NCBI GenBank assembly: GCA_046350295.1
Contig: JAXMAR010000062.1
Span: forward strand, 1 to 35,406
Reading direction: 5' to 3'
Length of the DNA stretch: 35,406 bases
Origin: JAXMAR01 sp046350295
Lineage (GTDB): Bacteria; Planctomycetota; Planctomycetia; Gemmatales; Gemmataceae
Below the pieces are notes generated by a model. That model did no database searches. It was not told where the DNA came from and saw nothing but the letters and a program-made list of their open reading frames with translations. Both the position numbers and the translations under genes were made by a program. The stretch's first letter is position 1; each line of letters opens with the position of its first letter. This document shows, piece by piece, positions 7,825 to 16,115 of this stretch.

Positions 7825-8278
7825 ATGGCGAGCAAGACGCAACCGATCCTCTGCCTTCGTCACCACGACAAGGACTTGCCCGTCCAAGTCGAGACGGAGG
7901 ACGAAGATCGCTTCGTTCTCACCATCGGCGCCGCTATTCAAGCGTGCAAGAAAGCAAGAAAGCAAGAAACAAGAGCAGTTCCTCGAGTTCTCCAAGCAGT
8001 CCCGCAAGCTCCTCGGCAGGCTGCAGCAGTGGATCGAAGAGCACAAGGCGGACATCGCCGAAGCCTTCATGACGGTGCGCCACTCCGCTTTCCTTTTGCT
8101 GATCGTTCAGAACCATGAAGCGTTCAATCAGGACCTGGAGGACTCGCTGACGGACCTGGACCTCTCCATCGCCCAGGACGAGGACTACAATCTCATCCGC
8201 TTGAACGTTCTCGCTCTTCCGAAGGCTTCCCGAGACTCCATCGATTCTTTCTTGACGCTCGGCGGCGAAGTCGCTTGA
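7825..8278 (+). CDS. Unknown small protein coupled to rpsG, frameshifted at an 8-bp repeat
   Basis: I do not recognise this protein. The ATG lies 4 nt after the rpsG stop, so translation is probably coupled. Read in its first frame it gives MASKTQPILCLRHHDKDLP up to about residue 48, then runs on in a nonsense frame to 8118. The coherent continuation lies one base ahead: QFLEFSKQSRKLLGRLQQW, then FLLLIVQNHEAF, and ends TLGGEVA at 8278. The switch falls in three copies of an 8-bp unit at 7946-7969. Four copies would join the two parts into one protein of about 152 residues, rich in helices. Either phase variation, a sequencing slip or recent inactivation explains it. Confidence 0.65.
7946..7969 (+). 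repeat. 8-bp tandem repeat (GCAAGAAA x3) inside a coding region
   Basis: Three perfect copies of GCAAGAAA, followed by the partial unit CAAGA. Each added or lost unit changes the reading frame, since 8 is not a multiple of 3. With three copies the gene is out of frame; with four copies, or with one, the two halves of the downstream gene are in frame. Confidence 0.9.
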
Positions 8279-8305
8279 TATGCCCTCACAAGCTGCCCAC
8301 TTGCC

Positions 8306-8866
8306 ATGAGCCCCACCAAGGTCCTCCTCGTCATCGGCGACGCCGCCGAGCTCTTCGACACCATGTATCCGCTGCACCGCGTCCGCGAGGACCGCTTCGA
8401 GTGCGTCGTCGCGGGCCCCGAGAAGCGCGTCTATCACCTCGTGCAGCACGACCGGCATCCCGACTGGGACATCACTGTTGAATCCGCCGGCTACAAGCTG
8501 CCGGCCGACATCGCCTTCCGTGACGTGCGGCCCGAGGAGTACGCCGGCATCATCCTCTCCGGCGGGCGGGCGCCCGAGTACATCCGCTACGACGCCGACC
8601 TGATCCGCGTCGTCCGCTGGCACATGGAAAAGAAATCGCCCGTCGCCTCGGTATGCCACGGCATCGAGATCCTGGCCACGGCGGATGTGCTGCGCGGCCG
8701 GACGGTGACGACGGTCGCCAAGTGCCGCTTTGACGCCGAGGTGTGTGGGGCGAAATACGTCGATCAGGAAGTCGTGGTCGACGGCAATCTCGTCACGGCC
8801 CGCACCTGGCACGACAATCACGCCTGGATGCGCGAGTTCATGAGGCAATTGACGGCGCGCCGCTAG
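8306..8866 (+). CDS. DJ-1/PfpI family protein
   Basis: A 186-residue single-domain protein of the class I glutamine amidotransferase-like/DJ-1/PfpI fold; members include deglycases, chaperones and proteases. The nucleophile elbow is visible as ASVCHGIEIL with Cys117, and a Glu that usually supports the Cys is present in the N-terminal GDAAELFDT. The block AGIILSGGRAPEYIR is also typical (GGRGPEY in PfpI relatives), as is the C-terminal NLVTARTWHDNHAWM. It begins 27 nt after the frameshifted gene and may share the str transcript. Substrate unknown. Confidence 0.9.
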   Translation: MSPTKVLLVIGDAAELFDTMYPLHRVREDRFECVVAGPEKRVYHLVQHDRHPDWDITVESAGYKLPADIAFRDVRPEEYAGIILSGGRAPEYIRYDADLIRVVRWHMEKKSPVASVCHGIEILATADVLRGRTVTTVAKCRFDAEVCGAKYVDQEVVVDGNLVTARTWHDNHAWMREFMRQLTARR

Positions 8867-8878
8867 ACGCTTCTCGGC

Positions 8879-8907
8879 TTGACCGCATTTTTCCCGGGCG
8901 TTATCCC
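8879..8907 (+). promoter_or_regulatory. Candidate promoter of the UPF0316 gene
   Basis: TTGACC (8879-8884), a 17-nt spacer and TATCCC (8902-8907), 58 nt upstream of the ATG at 8966. It shares the TTGACC hexamer and exact spacing with the rpsL and rex candidates, but the -10 is weak (three of six). Confidence 0.35.
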
Positions 8908-8965
8908 GGCCCCGCTCCAACCCTTTTTCGCGCTCCGCCTGGGGCGCGGTCGCTGAGGCTGCCGC

Positions 8966-9562
8966 ATGGAAGCGTGGCTGGTACCACCGATGATTTTCCT
9001 CGCCGAGACGATGGTCGTCACGCTCGGCACGCTCCGCATCATCTTCATCGCCCGCGGCAACCGGAAGCTGGCGCCGGTGCTCGGCTTTTTCGAGAACCTC
9101 ATCTGGCTCTGCGCCATGAGCCAGATCATGCTCAACCTGACCTCGCCCTCCTACTTCCTCGCCTTCGCTCTCGGCTTCGCCTTCGGCAACTGGCTCGGCA
9201 TGTCGATCGAGGCCCGGCTCGCGCTCGGCCTGGTCGTCGTCCGCGTCATCACGCCGGCCGACCCGCGGCCTCTGGTCGGCGGCCTGCGCGAGGCGAACTT
9301 CGGCGTCACCTGCGTGCCCGGCGAAGGCGCCAGCGGGCCGGTGCAGATCGTCATGACCATGATCAAGCGCAAGCAACTGCCCATCGTCAAGGCGATCATC
9401 GAGACGCATCAGCCGAGCGCCTTCTATTCGGTGGATGAGCTGCAAACGACCACCGAGGGCATCTTCCCGGCCCAGGAGCCGCGTGCCCCGGCCTTCTGGC
9501 CGGCGGCGCTGAAGCGGCTGCTGCCGCGACGAGCGGACGCGCTGCTCGCCCGGCGGAAGTAG
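8966..9562 (+). CDS. UPF0316/DUF5698-type membrane protein
   Basis: A 198-residue integral membrane protein. The N-terminal half has three hydrophobic segments (about residues 5-26, 38-58 and 62-82) with TLGTLRIIFIARGNRKLAP between the first two, the signature of the UPF0316 family. The second half, about 85-165, is a soluble alpha/beta domain like DUF2179: FGVTCVPGEGASGPVQIVM and IIETHQPSAFYSVDEL. A basic tail follows. Family members are of unknown function. The start has GAGG 7 nt upstream. Its stop lies 2 nt from the stop of the convergent carboxypeptidase gene. Confidence 0.85.
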   Translation: MEAWLVPPMIFLAETMVVTLGTLRIIFIARGNRKLAPVLGFFENLIWLCAMSQIMLNLTSPSYFLAFALGFAFGNWLGMSIEARLALGLVVVRVITPADPRPLVGGLREANFGVTCVPGEGASGPVQIVMTMIKRKQLPIVKAIIETHQPSAFYSVDELQTTTEGIFPAQEPRAPAFWPAALKRLLPRRADALLARRK

Positions 9563-9564
9563 CG

Positions 9565-10488
9565 CTATTTATGCCCGCGCTCGCGCCAGGCCCAGCGATA
9601 GAGGTTGCGGCTGTCGAGGTAGCGGCCCTCCGTGGTGGTCGAGCCGAGCACGGCGAGGATCAGGTGGTCCGTGCCGCGGCGGGCGGAGGAGACGAGGCAG
9701 TTCCCGGCGGCGGTCGTCGTTCCCGTCTTGATGCCGTCGTAGCCCTCGATGTCGAGCAACTTGTTGGTGTTGTTCCACGTCAGGGAACGGCGCGTTCCCT
9801 TCGCTTCGAGAGCGTCGCACGTGTGGCGCCGCGTGCGGACATAATCGCGGAACTGAGCGTTCTGCATGGCGTTCCAGGCCAGGGTCGCCAGGTCGCGGGC
9901 GCTCGTGTGATTGCGTCCCAGGCCGTGCGGATCGAAGTATCGCGTCTGTGCCAGGCGCAGGTCCGTGGCCTGCCGGTTCATGCGGGCGACGAAGGCGTCG
10001 ACGGCGGGGGCCGTGCTCTTGGGATCGCGGAAGCGCGGGCCGAAGTGCTCGGCGAAAGCGGTCGCGGCGTCGTTGCCCGACGGAAGGAGCAGCCCGAAGA
10101 GGAGGTTGCGGACGCTGAAGCGGTCGCCGGCGCGGATGCGGGCCGAACTGCCGCCGGTCTTGGCGGCCGCGGCGGAGATCGTCATCTCCTCGTCGAGGAC
10201 CTTCGGGTTGTCGACAGCTTGCCGCAGCACGAGCCAGGCAGTCATGATCTTCGTCGTGCTCGCCATCGCCAGCTCGGCCGTCTCGTTGGCGCCGAACAGG
10301 AAGCGGCCGGAGCGGCCCTCGACGAAGGCCCAGCCTCGGGCCGAAACAAACGGCGGGCCGTCGAGACGATCGACGGCGGCGCGGGCGGGGAGTGGCTTGT
10401 CCTGCGCCCAGAAACGTGCGGGAGCCAGCAGGGACAGGCCGGCGACGGCGAGGAAGTCACGGCGGGAGAAGTTCGTGGCGTCGGGCAT
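9565..10488 (-). CDS. D-alanyl-D-alanine carboxypeptidase (peptidase S11)
   Basis: A 307-residue exported penicillin-binding protein that trims the terminal D-Ala from peptidoglycan stem peptides. All three active-site boxes can be read: STTK (SxxK, about residue 77), SGN in LLLPSGNDAATA, and KTG in YDGIKTGTTTAAGN. The N-terminus has a twin-arginine signal, SRRDFLAVAG, with a cleavage region near FWAQD, so export in a folded state through Tat is likely. There is no C-terminal amphipathic anchor as in PBP5, so it may be free or otherwise attached. The ATG follows CGAGGATCGCC. Its presence fits a planctomycete with a peptidoglycan wall. Confidence 0.93.
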   Translation of the reverse strand: MPDATNFSRRDFLAVAGLSLLAPARFWAQDKPLPARAAVDRLDGPPFVSARGWAFVEGRSGRFLFGANETAELAMASTTKIMTAWLVLRQAVDNPKVLDEEMTISAAAAKTGGSSARIRAGDRFSVRNLLFGLLLPSGNDAATAFAEHFGPRFRDPKSTAPAVDAFVARMNRQATDLRLAQTRYFDPHGLGRNHTSARDLATLAWNAMQNAQFRDYVRTRRHTCDALEAKGTRRSLTWNNTNKLLDIEGYDGIKTGTTTAAGNCLVSSARRGTDHLILAVLGSTTTEGRYLDSRNLYRWAWRERGHK

Positions 10489-10513
10489 GGCGATCCTCGG
10501 GGTAGATCGACCG

Positions 10514-10543
10514 ATTGTAAACGCGATGGCGGCCGATCTGCAA
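10514..10543 (-). promoter_or_regulatory. Candidate promoter of the carboxypeptidase gene
   Basis: On the minus strand, TTGCAG (10538-10543), an 18-nt spacer and TACAAT (10514-10519, five of six to the -10 consensus), 26 nt upstream of the ATG. Confidence 0.4.
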
Positions 10544-10638
10544 GCACTGATCCCGATGGCTGATTGGTGAGAATATCAGATGCTCCGAAACCTCACGAAA
10601 TCGGCTACGCCGGGGATTCTCTGCGGCTTTGCGCCATG

Positions 10639-11604
10639 TCAGAGCGTCTCGATCGACAGCTCATGCTGCGCCAGAAATGCCTCGCACTCCGGCCGGGTGA
10701 AGACACCGGGCGTCGTGCCGATCGCGCGCACGCAGCTTGCCCCCAGCGCCGCCGCGTAGCGCAGGCAGCCGGCCGCATCCCGACCTTCGAGCAGGCCGAC
10801 GATGTAGCCTGCGTCGAACGCGTCGCCGCCACCGGAGCCATCGATATAGGGAACGGAGAAGACGCCGGCGCGGAGTTTGAGGCCGTCCTCGACTAGCACG
10901 GAGCCGGCGCCGCCCATCGTGATGACAACGGTCCTGGCGCCGAGGTCGCGGAAGAAGGCGGCCTGGTCGAGCGGATCCTGCCGGCCTGTGATGACGCGGC
11001 TTTCGTGATCGTTGGGCAGAAAAACATCGACGTGCGGCAGCAGGCGGTCGAGCTGACGAACATGGTCGCCCGGCCCCGGAACGACGACGTCGAGCACCGT
11101 CTTGATCCCCTGGCGCCGGGCGGCGGCGAAGACCTCGGCCAGAGCGTCCTGGCGCAGGCCCGGCATGACGAGGTAGCCGCCGAGGTAGAGGACGCGCGGG
11201 CGGGCGGGAGCGCCGAACAAGTCGGTGGGGATGTCGGGGGCGCTGAACTCGGCGTTGGCGCCGAAGGTGTGAATGAAGCGGCGGTCCTCTCCTTTCACAT
11301 TGACGATCAGCGTCTGACTCGTGTCCAGCTTTTCACTCGTCTTCACCAGCGACACATCGACGCCTGCGTCGCGCAAGAGATCGGCGACGATCCGTCCGAA
11401 GCTGTCCTTTCCGACCCGCCCCACGACCGACGCGCGGACCTTCATCTTCGCCAGGTCGACAGCGGCGTTGGCGGCGCAACCGCCGATCGTGAGGAGCATG
11501 CCGTCCGCCATCACCAGCTCGCCGGCGGCCGGGACGTGGCTGATCGGCGTGCAAACGTGATCGGCGACGATGATTCCGGCGCAAAGAACATCGATCGGCT
11601 GCAC
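10639..11604 (-). CDS. PfkB-family carbohydrate kinase
   Basis: A 321-residue cytoplasmic sugar or nucleoside kinase of the ribokinase/PfkB family. The N-terminal motif GGCAANAAVDLAKM (about residues 43-56) binds the substrate, and the C-terminal motif DGSGGGDAFDAGYIVGLLEG holds the anion hole and catalytic Asp (GGDAF). LPNDHESRVITG is the usual mid-domain element. The start GTG at 11604 was preferred over ATG 11625 because GGGAGG lies 6 nt before it and the match begins there. It lies 60 nt downstream of the pseudokinase/phosphatase gene on the same strand. The sugar cannot be told; DGSGGGD in place of the common DTTGAGD is a minor variant. Confidence 0.9.
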   Translation of the reverse strand: MQPIDVLCAGIIVADHVCTPISHVPAAGELVMADGMLLTIGGCAANAAVDLAKMKVRASVVGRVGKDSFGRIVADLLRDAGVDVSLVKTSEKLDTSQTLIVNVKGEDRRFIHTFGANAEFSAPDIPTDLFGAPARPRVLYLGGYLVMPGLRQDALAEVFAAARRQGIKTVLDVVVPGPGDHVRQLDRLLPHVDVFLPNDHESRVITGRQDPLDQAAFFRDLGARTVVITMGGAGSVLVEDGLKLRAGVFSVPYIDGSGGGDAFDAGYIVGLLEGRDAAGCLRYAAALGASCVRAIGTTPGVFTRPECEAFLAQHELSIETL

Positions 11605-11664
11605 GGTGTCCTCCCGGTTGGTCAAGCTGCGGCGGGCCGGCCGCGAAAAGTCGGCCAGTGTGGC

Positions 11665-13467
11665 TCACGAGATCTTCACGACGATCACCGAGATATTATC
11701 GCCGAAGCCATCGGGTTCCATGGGAGACGGAGACGCTGCAGGGTGTCAGCGCTGTCCGCCAGCAACTCGGCGATCTGCTGGGCGGGGCGGTCGCGGTGGG
11801 TGCGCACGAGGTGGCCGAGCGTTTCCGGCTCCAGGAACATGCCTTCTTCGACGAGGCCGTCGGTGCAAAGGACGAGGATATCGCCCGGCAAGAGAGGAAG
11901 GGAATAGAACGCGGCCGGCACAGGTCTTCGAGAATGGCTGCTTGCCGGAGTCGTCGAGCTGACAGCCGCCGATATTTCCGGCGGTGCCGCCATGCCGCTG
12001 ATCTCGATGAGCGTTTCGGGTGGGTAGCCCTGGCCCAGGAGAGAGGAGCCGAGGTCGCCGTCGACCGTCAACTGCTCGACGTCGTGCTCGTCGATGAGGT
12101 AGGCCCGGCTGTCGCCCAGGTTCGCCAGGCGCAGCTCGCGGCCTTCCAGCCAGGCGACGGTCAGCGTCGTCCCCATCAGGTCGGCGCCGTCGCGCAGCTG
12201 CTGCTCGTAGCCCTTCTCGAGAGCCCATTCCAGGAGTGAGGCGGCGCTACGGCGCGCCGCGTCCGCCACGGCGGCGCCGAAGCCCGCGGCGTCGGCGTCC
12301 GGACCGAAGGCACGCGCCAGCGTCTGGATGGTCAGCCAGCTGGCAAGCCGGCCGCTGCCGACGTCGCAGGTGCTGATGCCGTCCGCGACGGCGAGCAAGG
12401 CCCGGCCGGCGAAGAGCCGGACGAGGACCTGGTCCTCGTTGTCGCGTCGAGGGCGGCCTTGGCGCCCACCTGGCAGTGCCCCGATTTCCCAGGCGACATT
12501 CTCGATGCTGCAGCCGCCGTTCGAACCGTGTTACCACTTCTTCCAGGGCGAGCAGAAGCTGAGCGGGTCGGCCGAAGCGCTGCGCCGGCAGAAGGGACAA
12601 GGCCTGAGCGAGCGCGCGGTGCAGCCCCGGCGGCGCCCACGGGGCGTAGATTCGCAGTGGCGGTATCTGGTAGCCGAACGCTTCGAGGCCATGGCCGGGG
12701 AAGCCATCGGGCAGAAGTCCCGCGAGCCAGTAGAAGCCGAACAGGGCGAGGTGGAAGACGTCCGTGGCCGGGCCGATCTCGTCCGCGGCGCCGCGGACGA
12801 TCTCCGGGGCGACGAAGTGAGGCCGGAGCCGGGCGAGCGGATCGAGTTCGCCGCGGCGGAAGACGCGCAGGTCGAGGTTGGTGACGCGAAGGTATTCTCG
12901 CTCCGGATCGGCGGAGGCTTTGAGCTCCAACTCGAGCGGATCGAAGTTCAGCCAGACGAGGCCTTGGGCGTGCAGCACGTCGAGAGTCTTTTCGAGCCCG
13001 TCGAGGAAGTCGAGCAGCCGCCGCAGTTCGCGCAAGGGGTCGGCGCCGCCGTTCGCCCAGGGCACGGCCAGGGGCAAGCCCGCCTCGAACAGAATCCAGG
13101 CCCCCTCGGCATCCTCGATGACGCGGCCCGGCGGCAGGCAGGGGAGATGGAGGCGCAACCGCTGCTCGAGCGTGCCGCGGTACAGGGACCAGGCGGTCGG
13201 CCCGAGCCAGTGGACGCGCCAGGCGCCGGCAAGGGTCTCGACGTGGAGATAGTTCTCGGCGCCGGCGAGAAGGCGCGTCTGGTTGAGGGTGAGCCTCACG
13301 CCGCTCGGAGGCGCCGGACAATAGGGGGGCGGCAGCTCGGCCGGAGGGGTCCCCAGGTCGTGCCGGCAATGCTCGCAAACCAGCTCGTCGCGCGACAGCT
13401 TGCCGCACCCCGCACATCGCAACGCCATGCCGCTTCCCGCCCTTTGCGCCATGTCCCGCTTCAGCAT
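11665..13467 (-). pseudogene. Zinc-ribbon / pseudokinase / PP2C phosphatase fusion, broken by frameshifts
   Basis: Read 5' to 3' it codes a zinc ribbon (CAGC...CEHC, residues about 18-34), a kinase-like domain to about residue 320, and a PP2C phosphatase. The kinase-like part lacks catalytic residues: HAQGLVWLNFDPLEL stands where HRDxKPxN is expected and VTNLDLRVF where DFG is expected, though FVAPEIVRG keeps the APE motif. Near 12500-12530 the frame is lost; one base on, the PP2C start appears as RRDNEDQVLV, LLAVADGIS, then LANLGDSRAYL and LVLCTDGLVEEG. A further shift near 11720-11735 is needed to read the family end GFGDNISVIVVKIS, with TGA at 11665-11667. The PP2C frame has no good start of its own, so one fused gene is the best reading. 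Start may be 13467 or 13428 (better ribosome site). Confidence 0.7.
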
Positions 13468-13533
13468 CGGTCAGCATGTCACATTTCTTCGCCCAATCCA
13501 ACGCGTCCCCGGATTTTCCGCTCCACTTTTCCC

Positions 13534-13561
13534 TTGCATCCGCCGCGTCACGCACTACCCT
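13534..13561 (+). promoter_or_regulatory. Candidate promoter of the large hydrolase gene
   Basis: TTGCAT (13534-13539), a 16-nt spacer and TACCCT (13556-13561), 41 nt upstream of the ATG. The 11-mer CGCACTACCCT over the -10 is identical to that before rpsL. Confidence 0.45.
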
Positions 13562-13602
13562 CACACCATCACGCCTCGTTCGCTCCGCAAAAGGACCCCA
13601 CC

Positions 13603-15957
13603 ATGCGCCGCCTTCTCTCTTGTCTTTTTTTCGTGCCTTTCGTGTGTTCCGTGGTTCCTTCTTCCGCCCACGCCCAATCCCTCCCCGGCACGAAACCCCT
13701 CGAGACCAAGGACGACCTCGCCAAAGTCATGGTCGACGGCATCCACCGCTACCTCGACCGCGCCACGAAGGAATCGGTCGAAAAGCGCAAAGAGTACTGG
13801 AAGCCGGACTATTCGTCCCACGCGGCGTACGAGAAATCGATCACCCCCAACCGCGAGCGGCTGCGGACGATCCTCGGCGTCGTCGACAAGCGCCTGCCCG
13901 TCCCTGCCCTCGAATACGTGTCGACGACCGACCAGCCGGCTCTGCTCGCGGAAACGAAGGCGTACAAGGTCTACGCCGTGCGCTGGCCGGTGCTGCCGGG
14001 CGTCGACGGCGAAGGCCTCCTCCTTGAGCCGAACGGGAAGCCGAAGGCGTGCGTGGTCGCCATTCCAGACGCGGACCAGGTACCGGAGGAGATCGCCGGT
14101 CTTAGAGGGGGACTGTTTGCCGGCCCGACGCAAAACTCGCAGTTCGCGCGCGTCCTCGCTGACAATGGCTGCCGCGTCGTCATTCCGACCTTAATCGACC
14201 GGGACGATACGCATTCGGGCTGCGCCAAGCTCGGCCGCTTCACCAACCAGACGCATCGCGAGTTCATCTACCGGATGAGCTACGAGATGGGGCGCCACAT
14301 CATCGGCTACGAGATTCAGAAGGTGCTGGCCGCCGTCGACTGGTTCGCCGCGAGCAAGGACCATCCGCCAATCGGGCTCTACGGCTACGGCGAAGGCGGG
14401 TTGCTCGCCTTCTACGCCGCCGCCCTCGATCCGCGCGTCGACGCGACGGTGGTGAGCGGCCATTTCGGTCCGCGCGAGGACCTGCATGCCGAGCCGATCT
14501 ATCGCAACGTCTGGCGTTTGCTCACGGAGTTCGGCGACGGCGAGGTGATCCGGCTGATTGTCCCGCGCTCCCTCTGCATCGAGGTGGCCGAGTTCAAGAC
14601 CAAGCCGGCGCCGGCCGAGCGGGGCACGCGGCGTGGGGCGGCGCCGGGCTCCGTGACGGCGGCGGGCCTTGCCGCCGTCAAGAAGGAGGTCGAGCGCGTC
14701 GCCGCGACCTTGCCGCCGCGTGAGAAGTTCGCGCGCGGCGGACTCAGCGCATGGTTCGGAGCGGAAATCAAAGGCGACGACAAGAAGGTGGAGGCTTACC
14801 GTGGCCCCGGGTTCTCAAAAACGTTCGAGCAATTCTTCCAGGATCTGGGCATCGGCGCGGCGCCCGATCTCCAGAAGGACGCGCCCAAGGCCGTCGCCAC
14901 GGTCAATCCAGCCGCGCGCCACAAACGCCAGTTCGACCAGCTCGTCGCGCACACGCAGGACCTTCTGCCCGCGGCGACACCGACGCGGCAGAGCTTCTTC
15001 TGGTCCAAGCTCAACCCCAAGTCGCCGGGCGAGCTGAAGAAGTCGCAGGACATGCTGCGCAAGATCTTCCACGAGGACGTCATCGGCAAGCTCCCCGGCC
15101 GGACCATGCCGCTCAATCCGCGCACGCGCAAGATCCTCGACACGCCGAAGTGGACCGGTCACGAGGTCGTCCTCGACGTCTTCGACGACGTCATCGCCTT
15201 CGGCATCCTTCTCATCCCCAAGGACCTCAAGGAAGGCGAGAAACGGCCGTGCGTCGTCTGCCAGCACGGGCTCGAAGGCCGGCCCATGGACGTTGTCAAC
15301 CCGGCCAAGCGCACGCCCTACTACAATTCCTTCGGCGCCCAGCTCGCCGATCTCGGTTTCGTCGTCTTCGCCCCGCAGAACCCCTACATCTTCGAGACCC
15401 ACTTCCGACAGATCGTGCGCAAGGCCAACCCGCTCGGCCTCTCCCTCTACTCCTTCATCGTCGCCCAGCACCAGGCCGTCATCGACTTTCTCAAGACGCT
15501 GCCCTTTGTCGACGGCACGCGCATCGCCTATTACGGCCTGTCCTACGGCGGCAAGGTGGCGATGCGCATTCCAAGCATCCTTCTCGATTACTGCCTCTCC
15601 ATCTGCTCCGGTGACTTCAACGAATGGATCTGGAAGAACATCAACCTCGAGTGGCTCGGCAGCTACATGTTCACGCGCGAGTACGACATGTACGAGTTCA
15701 ACCTCGGCAACACCTTCAACTACGCGGAGATGGCGGCCTTGATTGCGCCGCGGCCGTTCATGGTGGAACGCGGCCATGCGGACGGCGTCGGCCTCGATGA
15801 ATACGTCGCCTTCGAATACGCCAAGGTGCGCCGCTTCTACGCCGCCGCCGGATTAGCCGACCGCACGCGCATCGAGTTCTTCTTGGGCGGGCATGAGATC
15901 CACAGCGAGGGGACGTTTGATTTTCTGCGGCGGCATTTGCGGTTCGAAGGAAGATGA
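13603..15957 (+). CDS. Secreted two-domain alpha/beta hydrolase (dienelactone hydrolase/acetyl esterase type)
   Basis: A 784-residue exported protein. The signal peptide is MRRLLSCLFFVPFVCSVV with cleavage near AHAQ; part of it is a dispersed DNA repeat. Two hydrolase-like regions follow. The first has GLYGYGEGGLLAFYAAALD (about residues 260-278), a nucleophile elbow with Glu in place of Ser, so it is probably inactive. The second has YYGLSYGGKVAM with Ser about 647 and a late His in GGHEIH (about 764), with CQHGLEGRP as the oxyanion-side motif, so it should be an active esterase or peptidase-like hydrolase. The long open frame extends upstream to 12328, but that part is antisense to the pseudokinase; ATG 13603 follows AAGGA and begins a signal peptide. 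Likely substrates are esters of polysaccharides. Confidence 0.88.
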   Translation: MRRLLSCLFFVPFVCSVVPSSAHAQSLPGTKPLETKDDLAKVMVDGIHRYLDRATKESVEKRKEYWKPDYSSHAAYEKSITPNRERLRTILGVVDKRLPVPALEYVSTTDQPALLAETKAYKVYAVRWPVLPGVDGEGLLLEPNGKPKACVVAIPDADQVPEEIAGLRGGLFAGPTQNSQFARVLADNGCRVVIPTLIDRDDTHSGCAKLGRFTNQTHREFIYRMSYEMGRHIIGYEIQKVLAAVDWFAASKDHPPIGLYGYGEGGLLAFYAAALDPRVDATVVSGHFGPREDLHAEPIYRNVWRLLTEFGDGEVIRLIVPRSLCIEVAEFKTKPAPAERGTRRGAAPGSVTAAGLAAVKKEVERVAATLPPREKFARGGLSAWFGAEIKGDDKKVEAYRGPGFSKTFEQFFQDLGIGAAPDLQKDAPKAVATVNPAARHKRQFDQLVAHTQDLLPAATPTRQSFFWSKLNPKSPGELKKSQDMLRKIFHEDVIGKLPGRTMPLNPRTRKILDTPKWTGHEVVLDVFDDVIAFGILLIPKDLKEGEKRPCVVCQHGLEGRPMDVVNPAKRTPYYNSFGAQLADLGFVVFAPQNPYIFETHFRQIVRKANPLGLSLYSFIVAQHQAVIDFLKTLPFVDGTRIAYYGLSYGGKVAMRIPSILLDYCLSICSGDFNEWIWKNINLEWLGSYMFTREYDMYEFNLGNTFNYAEMAALIAPRPFMVERGHADGVGLDEYVAFEYAKVRRFYAAAGLADRTRIEFFLGGHEIHSEGTFDFLRRHLRFEGR
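13630..13656 (+). repeat. Dispersed 27-nt repeat, copy A (within the signal peptide)
   Basis: Starts TTCGTGCC and ends TTCCGTGGTT. It matches 23 of 27 positions with the right arm at 24987-25013, and is related to the minus-strand copy at 28581-28607. Here it is read in frame as nine residues, FVPFVCSVV, the core of the hydrolase signal peptide. Confidence 0.75.
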
Positions 15958-16115
15958 CGTTCGCATCGGCGTGGCAAAGCCATCGCGCCTGGAATCGCTC
16001 GATGAACGCGGTATGATTCAGAAAACGCAATGCCTACCGTGGCCCCGTCGACACCCATCCCGGCGCAGGGACCCGATCCCTGCGGCGATACCGATCTTCT
16101 CGCTGAGACCCGCGC

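Noticed and set aside
7825..8118. Programmed -1 ribosomal frameshift at the A-rich repeat
   Set aside because: The coherent continuation needs a shift of +1 (or -2), not -1, and no slippery heptamer of the usual X-XXY-YYZ kind fits.
12328..13602. Long plus-strand open frame continuous with the large hydrolase
   Set aside because: It is antisense to the pseudokinase/PP2C gene, has no family features, and the hydrolase has a good start with signal peptide at 13603.
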